Assembly: GCF_040954835.1 (NCBI RefSeq)
Contig: NC_090707.1
Span: 17,564,570-17,628,569 of the forward strand
Source of the DNA: Lepisosteus oculatus
Lineage: Eukaryota; Chordata; Actinopteri; Semionotiformes; Lepisosteidae
DNA: 64,000 nt
Direction: 5' to 3'
Position numbers and translations under genes: made by a program. Below the pieces are notes generated by a model, which saw nothing but the letters and a program-made list of their open reading frames with translations, did no database searches and had not been told where the DNA came from. How positions within the stretch are numbered: the first letter of the stretch is position 1; each line of letters opens with the position of its first letter. Positions 40,374 through 58,724 of this stretch are shown here, in pieces.

Positions 40374-42146
40374 AACAAACCAAAACTGAGCAATCCACTG
40401 AGGTGAAAAACATTCAAAACATTCATATCTGGAAATTTAATAAATTAGAGGACATTCATCTTTTTGGTGGTAATTTACACTACAGTATATTGCAGATATA
40501 ACTTCCACAACATTACTTGGTTAAAACATTGTAACAGGCTAGGCATATAGATGATGTTATAAAAATGAATCTTAAACTTCTTATAAACAAAGTTCACATA
40601 AAATCACAATTTATTCAATATTACATCATTATCTACCAATAAGATCAGAAAAGTTTTCATTTTTATGACACAATATCTCTTCCTGTTCTGACATCTTATA
40701 ATACAAGTTATTTTCATAAATATATTAAATAAACAGAATATTTAAGGAAAGAAAATGTTTTTCACATAGGATCACTCCAATAAGTAAAAGTGTTAACAAA
40801 CACAATCTTAAGCATTAATCTGTTAAACGTTGTTTACCTATTAATCCAATGTGGTTCTAATCTAAATATTATATGAAGACCCACCTAAAATTTAAAGTTA
40901 AAAAAATAACCATGTCAGGTGGGATTTGTCATTTAAACAAAAAAATTAAGAGGAAAGAATTCATGTCACTTCAAGGTTTTAAGGTTTTAATCAATATGGA
41001 AAAGATGATCAAGCATTGTCTTGAATGTATTTTTTACAAAATCCATAGGATCCAAACACTAAAGGGTTTTGTACACTATGTTATTTCACATTACATTTTA
41101 TGTAACCCAGCAAATTTCCAATAAGCATTCTGAATTCAACCAAAAAAATAGATAACTGATAAGATAACTGTTATTTTTCCATTTTTCTGTGGATTTTTTA
41201 ATAGTGAAATTTACATCTGAATTAAAACCCTGAATTACAGTTGGCTTCATTTCTTTGGCTTAATTTGTAAAAATACACTCACTTGCACTGACAATGCACA
41301 AGAATACTTAACTAATTCCTGTCTTATTGAATATTTTGGGACAAAGTAAAAAATGTGCATTATGGCCACCATATTCTGTTATAATTAATAAAGCCATTTT
41401 CAAAAGTATTAAGTCAAAAGTAAGATATTTTCTTTTCAGTCCCAGTTGAAAGATTTGAGATGGTTTTCTAAAGCTCTTTTCTCAAGAACAAAATCTGTCT
41501 GCACTACTTTCATAGTTATCACCAACATTTAAAGTTATCACCAAAGTTTAAAGTTACAAATACACTATAGCAACACATAATAATAAAGATTGTTTATGAT
41601 AACGTATTTCCCTCACGCTTACTTTCATTAATGGAGTTTAGTCCTTAGCGTAACATTTAAGGATACCGTTAATGATGAAAACAAAACGCACAAAAAAACT
41701 TGCATGAGCGAAGATATGTTTTGTTGTAAGCAAGTGTGAAAAATATATATTGCACTGTTTGTGCAACAACATTGTTATGTTGTTTGATGCCTGGTTTAAT
41801 TTATTGAGGTCAGTATTACAATAGAAAACTGTAATATGACGTTGTATTTTGCACCTTCAAAAAATTATTGTGAAAAAATGAATACTGATATTGTTAGGTG
41901 AAATAATTTTATGTCAATTATCGTGTATTAATTTTATAATGTGATAAAAGATCAAGATAATTCAAATTCATTTTCTATTATTATTTAGTCAATTGTAATT
42001 GTAAGCCTCCACACTTCATATTTTGTTTGGAAAACGCAAAGAAGTCTTTGTCCAAATACTGTAAATACGATGAATGGGGGTCAAAGCACGTTAGTGTCTT
42101 ATGAAATAGACAAAGGATAAGACACACTCTTCGAAGTGTGCAGACA

Positions 42147-42160
42147 GCGCCATCTACTGG
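42147..42160 (-). promoter_or_regulatory. CTCF-like core motif
   Basis: The minus strand reads CCAGTAGATGGCGC, a full match to the CTCF core consensus CCASYAGRKGGCRS. Confidence 0.5.
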
Positions 42161-43998
42161 TACAATAAATTGTAAGTAAAACGCTGCAAGGAAAAAAAGA
42201 AAACTGCATTAAAAACTAGGTTTAAATAGACTTCATGCATGTTGTTTTGAAATAAAAAAGAAATATATGCCTTCTCTTTTCATTCATTTCATTCTTAAAA
42301 AAAACTGCCTGGAACCTATTCTGAACCATTTGAAAAGACCAGTTGGATACAATTCATTTTTACACTGAAAATCATAACTTAAATAAGCATTGTACTGGAT
42401 AATGGATGTGTTAAGTTTGCACTGTAGGAAGTTCCTTTCAGAAATGATAAATACTTTAAAAATGGGGGGCATTGCTCGTATCCTCCTTAATTCAGGGACT
42501 TCGCTAGACTGAGATTTATACTTAGTTCATGCTTATAGGGTGTGCTGTCACAGATAAATTGTAAAACATAATTTGAGTTCTAAAACAGGTGTAAAACTGC
42601 ATTAATTATTATCTTAAGTGCTGGCTTTAAAACTAAGGAAGATGTCACTTACTGCTATTTCAGGAATAGGTTACCTCATGCACTTGTCTGCCAAAAACAT
42701 GATGTACAGCAAAATTTTGTAGGATAAGGCAATAATACCATAAATCATAGAACTAATATTTCAAAGAACCATGTTTATTTGGCTAAATCCCTATGGATAG
42801 TAATTCTATAAAACGATGAGGCTCAATGAACAGTCAGATCCAAAGCTATGTAAAGAACAGCAAAGCAATCTAAACTCCTCAAACTCCAGTCACACTTTGG
42901 CAAAGCCCACAGTCGAAATAGAACAGAAAATCAATGTTTATAAATACCTTAAATATATTTGGGGATCCTGTTAGCCTCCCAAAAATCTAGAAGTTCAACT
43001 CAAGCACCTAATCACCCTAATTTTGTAAAGAAATAGGAAATAATGAAACTGTGGTAAAGGTGGTGTATAAATAACACAAACACCTTAAATCTTTTAACTC
43101 TGGAAACTGGAAATATATCATAAATGTTTTTCAAATATTTCGGCTTGTACTACATCAAATTTATAGAAAGACAGTTCACAACAGTACAGTATGTGCTCAA
43201 AGAGTAAAGGGGTGCATCACCAGCATAACAAGCACACAATAGCTAGATTATCACAAGGAAATGCACACAAGCCATTAACCAAACTCAGGCAAGAGACCAG
43301 CAGAATGTTTGCATTTGTGGATACTTTGTTAGGTGCTTAAAAGTCATGTCATTTTTATTCACTTAAATTTTTGAGTGCTGCTTTAAAGTCCAAATATTAT
43401 TAAAATTGCTGGGTGAAAAAAAAACATGAATCATTTCCACATTATAAACTGCCAAAACTGCATGAAATAAAATAAAAAAAACTCTTTCTTTTTGATTCTA
43501 CAGTAGGATTGAAACACAATCATCTGACATTTTATACTAGCGCTGAATATCGGAAGCTCTGAGGTACAGTATGATTTAATACAGACAAACCACACTCGGA
43601 CAGGCAAGGACACTGTCTGTTTATGAAGTGATCAGTCTAAGGAGAAGAAAAAGGCAGACTTCAAATGTTCTAATAGAGGTATTATATCACATATTATGGC
43701 AGAATTGTATGCAGTTCAATGGCCTGTTATGTACTGTATACAACGATCTCCCCTTGGCCTCTCAATGTTTACAGCAAAAGCTGTCTCTGTTTCTCTCATT
43801 TTGTCACATCTGATACACTCTGGAGAACTGCACTATGGAGCACTCTGACAACATGGCTATCATCACATCTGCCTATTCCCAATGGTCTCGGCATCAATTA
43901 AATGGGAATCTAATGTAATACCTTTCATGATAATACCACTTGTGATGTTAGGCTGTATTTTGTTCCTTTGTTGGTATAACTGATTTCAAATCATTAAT

Positions 43999-44042
43999 GT
44001 TGCTGCCGCAGTCTTTTTTTCTATTGTATATGCTGCGGCAAC
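43999..44042. other. GC-rich stem-loop in AT-rich DNA
   Basis: The left arm 'gttgctgccgcag' pairs with the right arm 'ctgcggcaac', with a small bulge, around a 21-nt pyrimidine/AT-rich loop. It has no flanking gene and no miRNA family I recognise. Confidence 0.5.
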
Positions 44043-45526
44043 CTATTTTCAATAAATTCCAAATCTAGTGCAAGCCAAGTATTAGGATCTGGCAGAAAGT
44101 AATATTTTGGGATTAAACGTTTTGTGTATCACCCCTTGCGGGCCTTTTTCTGAGACAAAAAAGTATCTACAGGAATAGGAATGAATAAAAATATGTAATT
44201 TACTAAAATTATTTATAGCTAGGGTTCTCAAAATCCTGATGCACTGATTATCCCTCTGGGTGTATGAGCCGACATCACTGATGCTCTGCAACTATAACAG
44301 TATCTTAATTAAGAGAGCGCTTTGAAGCAGAAATAATATTACAGGACCAAAATCCCATTTTCGCTTTCATTTCAAAATAAATGTACTGGAACACAAAAAG
44401 TAGTACATGACATATCTGGTTATCTCCAGACAATTAATATACAAGCCGCAGGGAGACTGCATTTACAGTGTTATGGATCAGAAATTAAACTTTCTTTGTC
44501 CTTTTAGGAAAAACTATATGAAAATCCACATACTATATGCACATAAATAATCTAGAATGTGAGTTTGTTTTTATCTCGTATTAAATTAAAATTGCGATAA
44601 TATTATAATTAAACTTAGGATTTAACATGTATAGCCATAAAGTGTTTAATTCCCTTTCATTACCGTTTTATGTCTCATTTTGAATCATTTCATTTATTTG
44701 TTATGAGGGTTTTCATTAGTGTTTAAATATTATGGAAAACAAATCTCTCCAATTTCAATCGTCATTCCTATGCATTTAACCCCTGCTATCAAAAGTTTAA
44801 GAAAGATGTGAGAGGCTTAGGATAGCTTCTAGACTATAAATTGTCAATAAATAAAAGTCAGATTTAATGATAGTGAAATATTGTTATTTTTATTATGGCT
44901 GTATTTTTTCTGGCACACTGTAATGGTAATAACAGACATTATTCCACCCCATAAAACAGTCATAAATTCAGAGATACTTGTAAGCCTGTTATTATTCTCA
45001 AAGGGAATCTTAATCTATACTTCTGTTGTTTTTGACTGCAATAGAAAATTTGGACAGTTCTATCAATATCTCAGCATAGAAATTGCCAGTTCCTAACAGT
45101 AACCTTAATTATAACTACTAATATAATACTAGAAGATACCATTTAAAAAAAAACCATGAATGCACATACATTCCTTAATACATTGGCTGATTTAGAATCC
45201 ATGTTGAAGGCTTAAATTTACCAATAAGTTACATTAAAAGGGAAGAACAAAATATTTTGCCAGAAAGGTTTATTCATTACTGTTAAGAGTATTATTACAC
45301 ACAAAAACTAAAAACCTTCTTAATTTAAAGGTCTTCAGAGATCATTTCTTCAGAGATCTGTGACTCATCTTTCTGATAATTTTGTTTTATTATCACATCA
45401 AATATAAAAGTGCTTTCAAACACTTAAAGTTAAATTGGGTGATGTTACCTGCATCAAGATGTCCTAGTTGGGCAACTCCAGTGCTTGAGAACCAGTGTCC
45501 TGCAGTGTTCTACACAGGAAAATACC

Positions 45527-45556
45527 ATAAATATTGTAATTAATAAATATTGTAAT
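45527..45556. repeat. 16-bp tandem duplication
   Basis: The unit 'ataaatattgtaatta' is followed directly by a second copy missing its last two bases. Confidence 0.85.
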
Positions 45557-45764
45557 GTTGTTTATCATAAATGCATTTTACAAGTGTAAAACAAGATAAC
45601 AGCTCTGGTCATGGTTCACTGGGTTTACATTATATTTGCAATGCTAACAGAAACCTTTTAATCAGTCCAGTGTTAATTGGTGGCTCTTGATGTTGAGTCA
45701 TAAAGCTAATTAGAAGCTTCAACAAGGTGATCTGAATTTAAAAGGTAACTTGTAATAAACTGTC

Positions 45765-45778
45765 CAGTAGATGGCACT
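45765..45778 (+). promoter_or_regulatory. CTCF-like core motif
   Basis: The plus strand reads CCAGTAGATGGCAC, a full match to the CTCF core consensus. It has the opposite orientation to the cores at 40360 and 42147 and lies about 3.2 kb upstream of hnrnpa3. Confidence 0.5.
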
Positions 45779-45855
45779 CTATTCCTCATTTAATCTTGGC
45801 ATGCATGCACTTTGTTAAAAAGAAAGAAGGAAAGTTTAGTCAACGTAGTGTAATA

Positions 45856-46156
45856 CAGTGGTTCTTAACCTGAGGGTGAAAAATGCCAGATTTTTTTAGA
45901 TGGTAAATCACAGAAGCAAACACAACCTAAGTCTGGTCTTGTAAGCACATAACTTTGTTTTATCAAACTTTGGTGTTTTAATGTTTTAAAAAGTGACCAT
46001 TTTTTACATATTCTTAATTTTATTGTGAAATTACTATAAATACATAAGTCTGTCTATTTCATTATATAGTTTGGATATATCTTACGTTTAAAGAACGGGC
46101 CTTCTACAGCACATTTTCATAAGGGTGCAGGCTGCAGTAAAGGTAAAGAACCACTG
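45856..46156. mobile_element. hAT-type MITE with terminal inverted repeats
   Basis: The 301-bp element begins CAGTGGTTCTTAACC and ends GGTAAAGAACCACTG, which are inverted copies with one mismatch over 15 bp. CAGTGGTTCT termini are typical of hAT/Charlie-like non-autonomous elements. There is no transposase frame inside. An intact 8-bp target-site duplication is not evident, so the flanks have drifted. Confidence 0.85.
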
Positions 46157-47194
46157 ATTATTTGTACATACTTACAGCTACTGTATGAAGGGTGTGTAAA
46201 AACCCCACATTGCAAAAAAAACGAATCCAAAAGGGCTAAGTGAGGCTACATGGTGGTGAACTAGGTGAAGGGTTAAATATTTGTGCCTCACAAAAAGTAC
46301 TTATCTGCAGCTGCCAGATTGGCAACTTGGAATGTTTATTGCATGTCCACACACCTAAATCAAATACTTGATTCATAAAGTCTCCTGAAAAGAAATCAGA
46401 TTGTCACCAACATTTTCCTTTGAATCTAACTAAGATTTATTAGGCAGGAGAGTAAAGAGGTGTGTTTCAGGAAACATTTGAATTGCGTGTGATCGTTGTA
46501 CATAAAAATGATTGCTACTAGGTCATCTTTTATCTACCTTGAATCTTTTAAATGTTTATATTTGAGAAAGTAAATGTCATTAATTTTGTTTTAATACCTT
46601 TCGCTAACAGTACCTAGGCAATCAGATCACACTGCCTTTATCCATAAATTCTGAAAACAGAATACTAATCTCCTTTCAACGCCCTCTTATATAATTCAAT
46701 ATGGAGGCATTGTATTCTACTGTAGACTAAGCATAAGCCCTTTTTTTAAAATCCCAGATTTAATATCAATCAAAAACTTGAGCAATTGTCTATAATTCAT
46801 GAATATCTCCCATTCTTTCTCCATCTAAATTACTATTTATTATTACAGATATTTACAAATTACAAGTAAATTACAAATTGCATTACAGATGAAGGGAATC
46901 CTATGAAAATTAAAAAAAGAAAACAGTTCTAAAAATCGTATCTCGACATCACTTTAACTTCCAGAACATGGTACTAAACTATAACTTGGGTTGCCAACTC
47001 TTTTAAATTGCCCTAGAATCTACCAAATTCAGCTAGTCTGCCAAATTATGAGTATTGACCTGAAAACAAAGCAACCTGGAGGAAATTTCCGAGAAGACCT
47101 GCCCACTACCTGTCCTGACTTTCAGGTAAGGAAGGCCTGAACCTCCTGATCAGGATCAGTAGCCTTGAATTACAATTGTTAGTAACATCCATCA
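46157..47194. other. Gene-free intergenic DNA
   Basis: AT-rich sequence in which I see no gene, RNA or recognisable repeat. Confidence 0.35.
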
Positions 47195-47516
47195 ATTTTC
47201 TAACTTTCTTGCCATTCAGATTGCAGGGGAGTCAGAGCCTGTCATGGCAAGCAACAGGCGCAAGGCAGGGTATACCCTAGATGGGACATCAGTCCATCGA
47301 CACACAGATACACATTGACTCACACCTAGGGCCAGTTTTCCCAGAAGCTAATTAACCCAAAGCACCAATATGTTTTTGGACTGTGGGAGGAAACCAGACC
47401 CCTCAGAGGAAACCCACATGACCAGAGCGACAACATACAAACTCCATACAGATAGCACCCCAGGAGCAGAATTAAAGCCAAGGTAGCAATGCTACACACT
47501 GTGCCACCCTGGCAGT
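47195..47516 (-). mobile_element. tRNA-derived SINE, minus orientation
   Basis: This is the same family as 9480-9790. In reverse it shows the 3' end 'ttgccatgacaggctctga', the body with 'tttggactgtgggaggaaac' on the plus strand, and the tRNA-like head ending near 'cactgtgccaccctgg'. The copy is nearly full length but diverged. Confidence 0.75.
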
Positions 47517-47974
47517 AACAATTGTAATCAATTGCACTATTAGTCCAGGACTTCCTTAAATACGGGCTTATTGTTTAGCTATAAACCTTACTGTTAATAT
47601 GATTGGAAGTTCTCAATTTAGACTCCAAAATTTGTATTTTCTATTTTAAACTTCCAGTTTTACTTGCTTTGTGCGCTCTGTGCCACTGTTTTAGCTTGTG
47701 GTCCTGACTCTTTTTTCAGGGTTTTCCACAGAGTGAACATCAGCTCACCAGTGTATGGAACGGCAAATTGTACAGTAAATACATATACAATATGTCATAT
47801 GTAGTGTGAAATGGATGGTGTGTTCAGTACATAGATTTTTCTTTCCACCCAAGATTTTGGCTGTATTGCAAAGGTGCTATTAGGTTTTATACGTAGTTAT
47901 TCATAAGGTACTGTATCATTCAGAGTGAACTTACACAAGCTAAAACATGAGCATATATATGACATGGTTTAACT

Positions 47975-48352
47975 TTCTTACACTGGTTCCCTGCAGATTT
48001 CAGAATAAAATACTGCTGCTCACCTTTAAGGGTTTGTACTGTTTGGCAGTACATTAATGAGCCTCTACACACCTAGAGTATACTGTACAAGTCATCTGTG
48101 CTCTTCATTTTCTGGCTTTCTTTCAGATCCTAATACGAGGCTGTTGTTCCAGACTGTGGAATGATCTCCAGATCATATCAGATCTTGCAAGGTGATCACC
48201 AGTTTCAAATCCCATCGTAAAACACACATCCATAATCCTACTTTTGTCCTTTACTGTTTAATTTGTGCACTGTTTTTTTTTCTGTGCAGTGCCTTGAGAT
48301 GAAAAACCATGAAAGGTGCAAGATAAATTATACTGTAGGTTATTATTAATGT
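47975..48352 (+). mobile_element. Old L2-like LINE 3' end
   Basis: The piece runs from a degraded 'tggttccctgcagatttcag' (the LHWLPV..F region of the ORF2 tail) through 'ctgtggaatgatctccag' (the LWN.LP region). It ends in the 3' motif 'cagtgccttgagatgaaaaa' with a 'ttattatta'-like tail. Frameshifts break the frame. It has the opposite orientation to the copy at 5306-5945. Confidence 0.7.
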
Positions 48353-48839
48353 GCATTTCAGTATCTAAAATATCTATGCAGAGCACGGCAACACAATTTA
48401 AAAACAGCACTTCACATAAAACTGTAAGTCCTACTTCTCAGTGTACGTATCTTTGATTCGAGGATGTTCGGATATGGAATAGGTTTGTATTCACTGTACA
48501 CAGCAATGTACAGTTACTTCATAGGTCCAGAGAATAATTATTACATTTAATTTCATTTTATTATTATTTTGAGGCCACTCTAAACTTCAGAAAGACGGTA
48601 GGGAAGCAGGTTTTTCTCAAATTAAATATTATTTGGTGTAGTGTTGTTGTACAGTAACCATATTGAGCGTTGAAACGATATTCAAATTGCAATCGTGAAA
48701 TAAAGGTATTTACAGTACAGTATCATTTAAAAAAAATGAAACTGAGTGTTTAAAAGAACCTGTACGAACCACATACTCCATGATTACTTACATTATTAAC
48801 CGTGGTGATCTAGTGTGCTGCAATAAATGCGATTTTTAA
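48353..48839. other. Gene-free DNA upstream of hnrnpa3
   Basis: AT-rich sequence between the L2-like relic and the promoter. No gene or repeat recognised. Confidence 0.35.
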
Positions 48840-48948
48840 GGGGTTGGCACCATAGTAAATTATTGAGTAGCTGATGAACATGCATCACGTGGAGATCGGC
48901 ACTTCCTTCTTCCGTTCAGAAGCGAGGAGAAAAGGAGTTCACTGCAAA
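48840..48948 (+). promoter_or_regulatory. hnrnpa3: hnrnpa3 promoter and 5' UTR
   Basis: Immediately upstream of the start codon is an E-box CACGTG at 48886-48891, followed by a pyrimidine-rich block 'cacttccttcttccg' (ETS-like cores) at about 48899-48913. That is a plausible pyrimidine initiator for a housekeeping ribonucleoprotein gene. No TATA box is evident. The transcription start is inferred near 48900. Confidence 0.5.
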
Positions 48949-54912
<5,964 letters not shown>

Positions 54913-55015
54913 ATTTTAGTAGATATGGTAAGTTGCTTTCAGTATTTCTCTTTTGTATAGAATACTTATTGTGAACTTAGAATAATAATCTTCTTATCCT
55001 GTATCCATTCAACAG

Positions 55016-55388
55016 GCTACAGTTCTTAGCAGGAGAGGAGATGAGCAAGGATTTGTCAGGAAAGCTGCAGGTTACTATGAGACAGTCGTCCAAGTGCATT
55101 AGAGGAACTAAGTCTGCCACAGAAGGAGCCAGGATCCCTAGTCAGAAAGTTACCGCAGCTTAAACAGGAGAACTTTTCTTGTTGAGGACTGTATCCACTA
55201 GCTACAGAGTGCAAGAGTGTAGCTACTGACTAAAGAAACCCAGTGTCTGTTAGATGTACATTCCTTTAAGGTCTTATTTGTTGCTAGATTTTTTATTTTT
55301 ATTTTTTTGTTTTTTGTTTTACAAATATAATTCCCATGTAAACTGTGGTAGTGATGTCAGGAATAAAATCAAGCAACCCTTTTTAACT
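55016..55388 (+). other. hnrnpa3: hnrnpa3 terminal 3' UTR exon
   Basis: It begins after 'ccattcaacag' with 'gctacagttcttagcaggag' and holds 'ggaaagctgcaggttact' and 'gagacagtcgtcc', text I recall from the human HNRNPA3 3' UTR. It has no coding capacity. It ends after the AATAAA at 55362-55367. Additional AATAAA hexamers at about 55982 and 56362 could serve longer transcripts. Confidence 0.75.
55362..55367 (+). terminator. hnrnpa3: hnrnpa3 poly(A) signal
   Basis: AATAAA within 'caggaataaaatc'. It is the first canonical hexamer after the stop codon, and a T-rich stretch follows it. Confidence 0.7.
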
Positions 55389-56544
55389 CAACTTCTGTAG
55401 TCAGTTTTTCCATTGAGTCATTAAAGTGTCTTAACTGGAGATTGTTACCAGTTTCCATGGTTATACACATTTCTTTTTGTTTCTGTAGAGCTTTAAATGG
55501 GTTAAATAGAAACAAGTAAGAAGAACTTGACCGTGTGGTGCGCTGCAAGGTATCATTGTTAAAACAACATTGTTATGATTGACTATCAAGTAATTTTTTA
55601 AAACGTTTTAGTGTTAACTCTGAACTAGAATATTAGTAAATGGGGTGCAAAAGGTCAGATTTTTATGTTTTATGCAGCTCTATATTTTAAATCATGTATG
55701 AAGAGCAAGATCTCTAGATTGTTAAAAGATTTTGAGAAGTGACCAACAGATGTAATAAAGTTGTCTAGTAAATTGTCTGATGAAGTATAGTGCATCATTG
55801 GTTCAGAATACAAAGTTGATGTGTGTATTGTCATGCTGTTTCATATCCATTTTGTCAAGTGTAGTTCTTTTAAATGCCTACAGCAAAGTTTTTTGTTTTC
55901 TTTGTATCATGATGAAGTGAAGCTACTGCTAGTTCTAGAGTGGTGCTAAAAACCCAGCAAGTGACAGACTATAACATGCAGAATAAAACCACTTCAGACT
56001 GCAGTTGGGCTTCATTAGACAATTGGATGAAAACACGTGACTTAAGACAGGACTTCTTCTGCCTGAGCAATGTGGACCAGTCAGCCTAAAATTACACAAA
56101 GACGAGGCAGCACCAACAGCTACATCTTCGAGGAAAGCATGCCCTAACTGTGCTGATAGTGAGCGACTTTCTGGAGGCTAGCTATATCTTCCAAGAGCAG
56201 CTGACGATATGGAAGAAAGTCTAGGAAGAGTTCCACGGCATTTGGAGTCACCTTGAGTCGTAGCTACTTCAGTTGACAGAGAAAATGCACGCTAGGTCTA
56301 GCTGTCAGACCTGAAAGGAAGGGGAGTGAGTATAAGGTTTGCTTTCTCAATAAGTATTTTGAAATAAAGAAGATGGAGCCGTAACTTAGGAAAAGGTAAG
56401 AGTAACCACTTTGCTTGATTTACAGATGGAATATGAAGCTGTCTGCTTTACGAATGAAAATCTTTTATGACACGTAAACATCGAAGGTTCTGGATGGGTA
56501 AGGCGAAGGATTTTTTTATATTTAAGGTATATAAGGTATACAAA
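55389..56544. other. Convergent intergenic DNA downstream of hnrnpa3
   Basis: No gene. The sub-segment 55900-56340 is of mixed composition and could belong to an extended 3' UTR, given AATAAA near 56362. That is a guess. Confidence 0.35.
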
Positions 56545-56872
56545 AATGGGCGGCACTGTGGTTAGCATTTCTGCCTCGCAGCGCTGGGGCCCTGGGTTCA
56601 ATTCCTGGGGAGCTATCTGTGTGGAGATTGTATGTTCTCTTTGTGTTTGCTTGGGTTTCTTCCAAGTACTCCAATCTCCGTCTTCGTCCAACAACATATT
56701 GGTAGTTCAATTGGCGTCTCGGAAAATTGGCCCGATATGAGTGTGTTCATGTTTGTGTGTACCCTGCGATGGACTGGTGTCCCTTTCAGGGTATATGCTG
56801 CCTTGAGCCCAAAGCTTGCTGGGACAGGCTCCAGCTTCCCCATGACCCTGAATTGGATAAATCAGCTGAATT
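56545..56872 (+). mobile_element. tRNA-derived SINE, plus orientation, nearly full length
   Basis: The head 'ggcggcactgtggttagcat' and 'gggttcaattcc' correspond to tRNA-like A and B boxes of a polymerase III promoter. Next come the 'ctgtgtggagattgtatgtt' body, 'ctgcgatggactggtgtccc' and the 3' end 'gcttgctgggacaggctcca' plus 'ccctgaattggataaat'. Two minus copies (9480, 47195) and one 3' fragment (8985) are in the window. The frames across it are not genes. Confidence 0.85.
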
Positions 56873-58724
56873 ATATTTTAAAACATAACCTACAAATAGC
56901 TAAGGTGAAATATTATCAGAAGTTTCTTGTCCGAATTACGCTACGTGGCTCTTTTGCCACTGTTTGCATGTCTTCTAAAATGTATGTTTACATTTATGAA
57001 CATGAGCAAAACACTGAATCTCATACTTTTGTTGAAACTACCTGATGTCTAACATCCAAAAAAACAATTAAGTAGAAGACCTTGGGAGTGCATTTACCAT
57101 ATTTTGAACATATCCTGTGCTACTAGTGAAATTAACTTTTGAACCCTATACAGTTTGATAAAAAAAAACTTTAAATGGTTTGATGTCAAATTCTGCACTT
57201 GGTCAGACCTTTGAAATCAAAGGTAACAGTTTGCAAATGTCAAATATAACTGCATTAATTTACTGCAAGCACCACACTCAAATTGTGTACTGTTCAGTTA
57301 CTGATGCACCATTGTAAAAGATTCAATACCAGAAGGGTTTGTTAAGAGATTTGGGATTGAAAATTCCTTCTTCTATGAATGAAAATCTTTCTTCAATGTA
57401 TTTTGCTTTCACATTTAAATATATATAACTCATGAGTATTCAACAAAATAAACAGTAACCATTTTAGCAGTCTAGCGTTTTGCAGACAGAGCATAAAGCT
57501 TTAGATTCTGCACAGTGTATGAATTAAGTAGTTCCTTGTCTTCGGCAATAGTGGGTAGTGACCCAAATAACATTACTTGTTAATTTATAATGCTGCATTT
57601 TTAACAACTTGAGCATCCTTACAAATCTGTACGAATTCTCTGCATTATTAAATGGTTTTGATAGCTATAGAATTTGAATGAAACTGGATTGCCTGAAACC
57701 TTAACAGACTGAATGAGAGACCATCAGTATTCGTTGATGGCATAATACTGGTGGTAGTAAAGCTGTTCATTAAATATAACATTATAGATGTAGCTTCGTT
57801 CTGTTTTTCATTGACAGATTTTCATGAGGTTCTGTTCTATATCCCAGAAGATTTTACTTCTCATTACAGTACTCGTTTGTTCCTAGTGCATTAAGCAAAT
57901 TTAGTGTGACCATATTGTTGGAATTGAGGAAATGAACACATGTTAGAAAACACCTTTTTTTTATAGGAGTAGTTCTGCACCAAATTAAAATGAAACCCTT
58001 CCTGGAATACATCTTTGAGCTATACATAGAATTAACACTCTCTACTTTATTCTGTTAAATAAAGATATTTTTTCTAAAACTTGCAGTCCTGTATTTTTTG
58101 TATCCATCATCTTAAACTTTTCATTTTGGTTAACTTTTTAACTGTAAAAAATAATTAATGAAATATCTGTCAGTTTTTTCTTAACCAAATCCAGCTTGAT
58201 TAGGAGGTTATACCAACTATGCTGTTGCCTTTAAGGCAGCAGTGTGTGGATTTAGATCAAAATTTACTGTTGTACCCTCGAGTAAGATGTTTCACTTGGA
58301 ATTGCCTTGTTGTATAAATAGGTAGAAATGTTTGTTGCTTTGGATAAAATTGTCAACCAAATAAATTAATTTTAAAAATCCTTGCAGTGTTTAAAGTTCA
58401 TAAGATTACGAGATTTTTATTTGACATGTTTTTGCTTCGTAAGGGCCTCTTACTGTATGTGGAGAAATGTATTAAAAAAAACACAAGAATGAAAAAAAGA
58501 ATTAATGGCAAAATTCATTGGTTTTTGCTGTTCTGTGTCACTTTTATCAGAAACCCTTGATTTTTCTCTTACCCAAGACTGATATTCAAGGAAAAAAAGC
58601 AAGATTATTCAAGTTAGGTTTGGAGACACGTTTAACTGATGTTTCATAAGAAGAGCACAAACTGTGAAATACAGCTATTTAAAATTGCCGTATTGCCTGA
58701 TGAACAGTGGAGTTCATTATGTTA
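56873..58724. other. Gene-free intergenic DNA
   Basis: AT-rich sequence between the two convergent genes. No gene or recognisable repeat. Confidence 0.35.

Larger units (their letters stand above)
39741..45855. other. Gene-free intergenic DNA with clustered CTCF-like cores
   Basis: No supported gene. It holds CTCF-like cores at 40360-40373, 42147-42160 and 45765-45778, a GC-rich stem at 43999-44042, a tandem duplication at 45527-45556 and possibly a decayed DNA-transposon piece at 45455-45760. Confidence 0.4.

Noticed and set aside
56632..57045. 137-codon plus-strand open frame
   Set aside because: It starts inside the tRNA-derived SINE and runs into flanking AT-rich DNA. The start is repeat text, not a gene.
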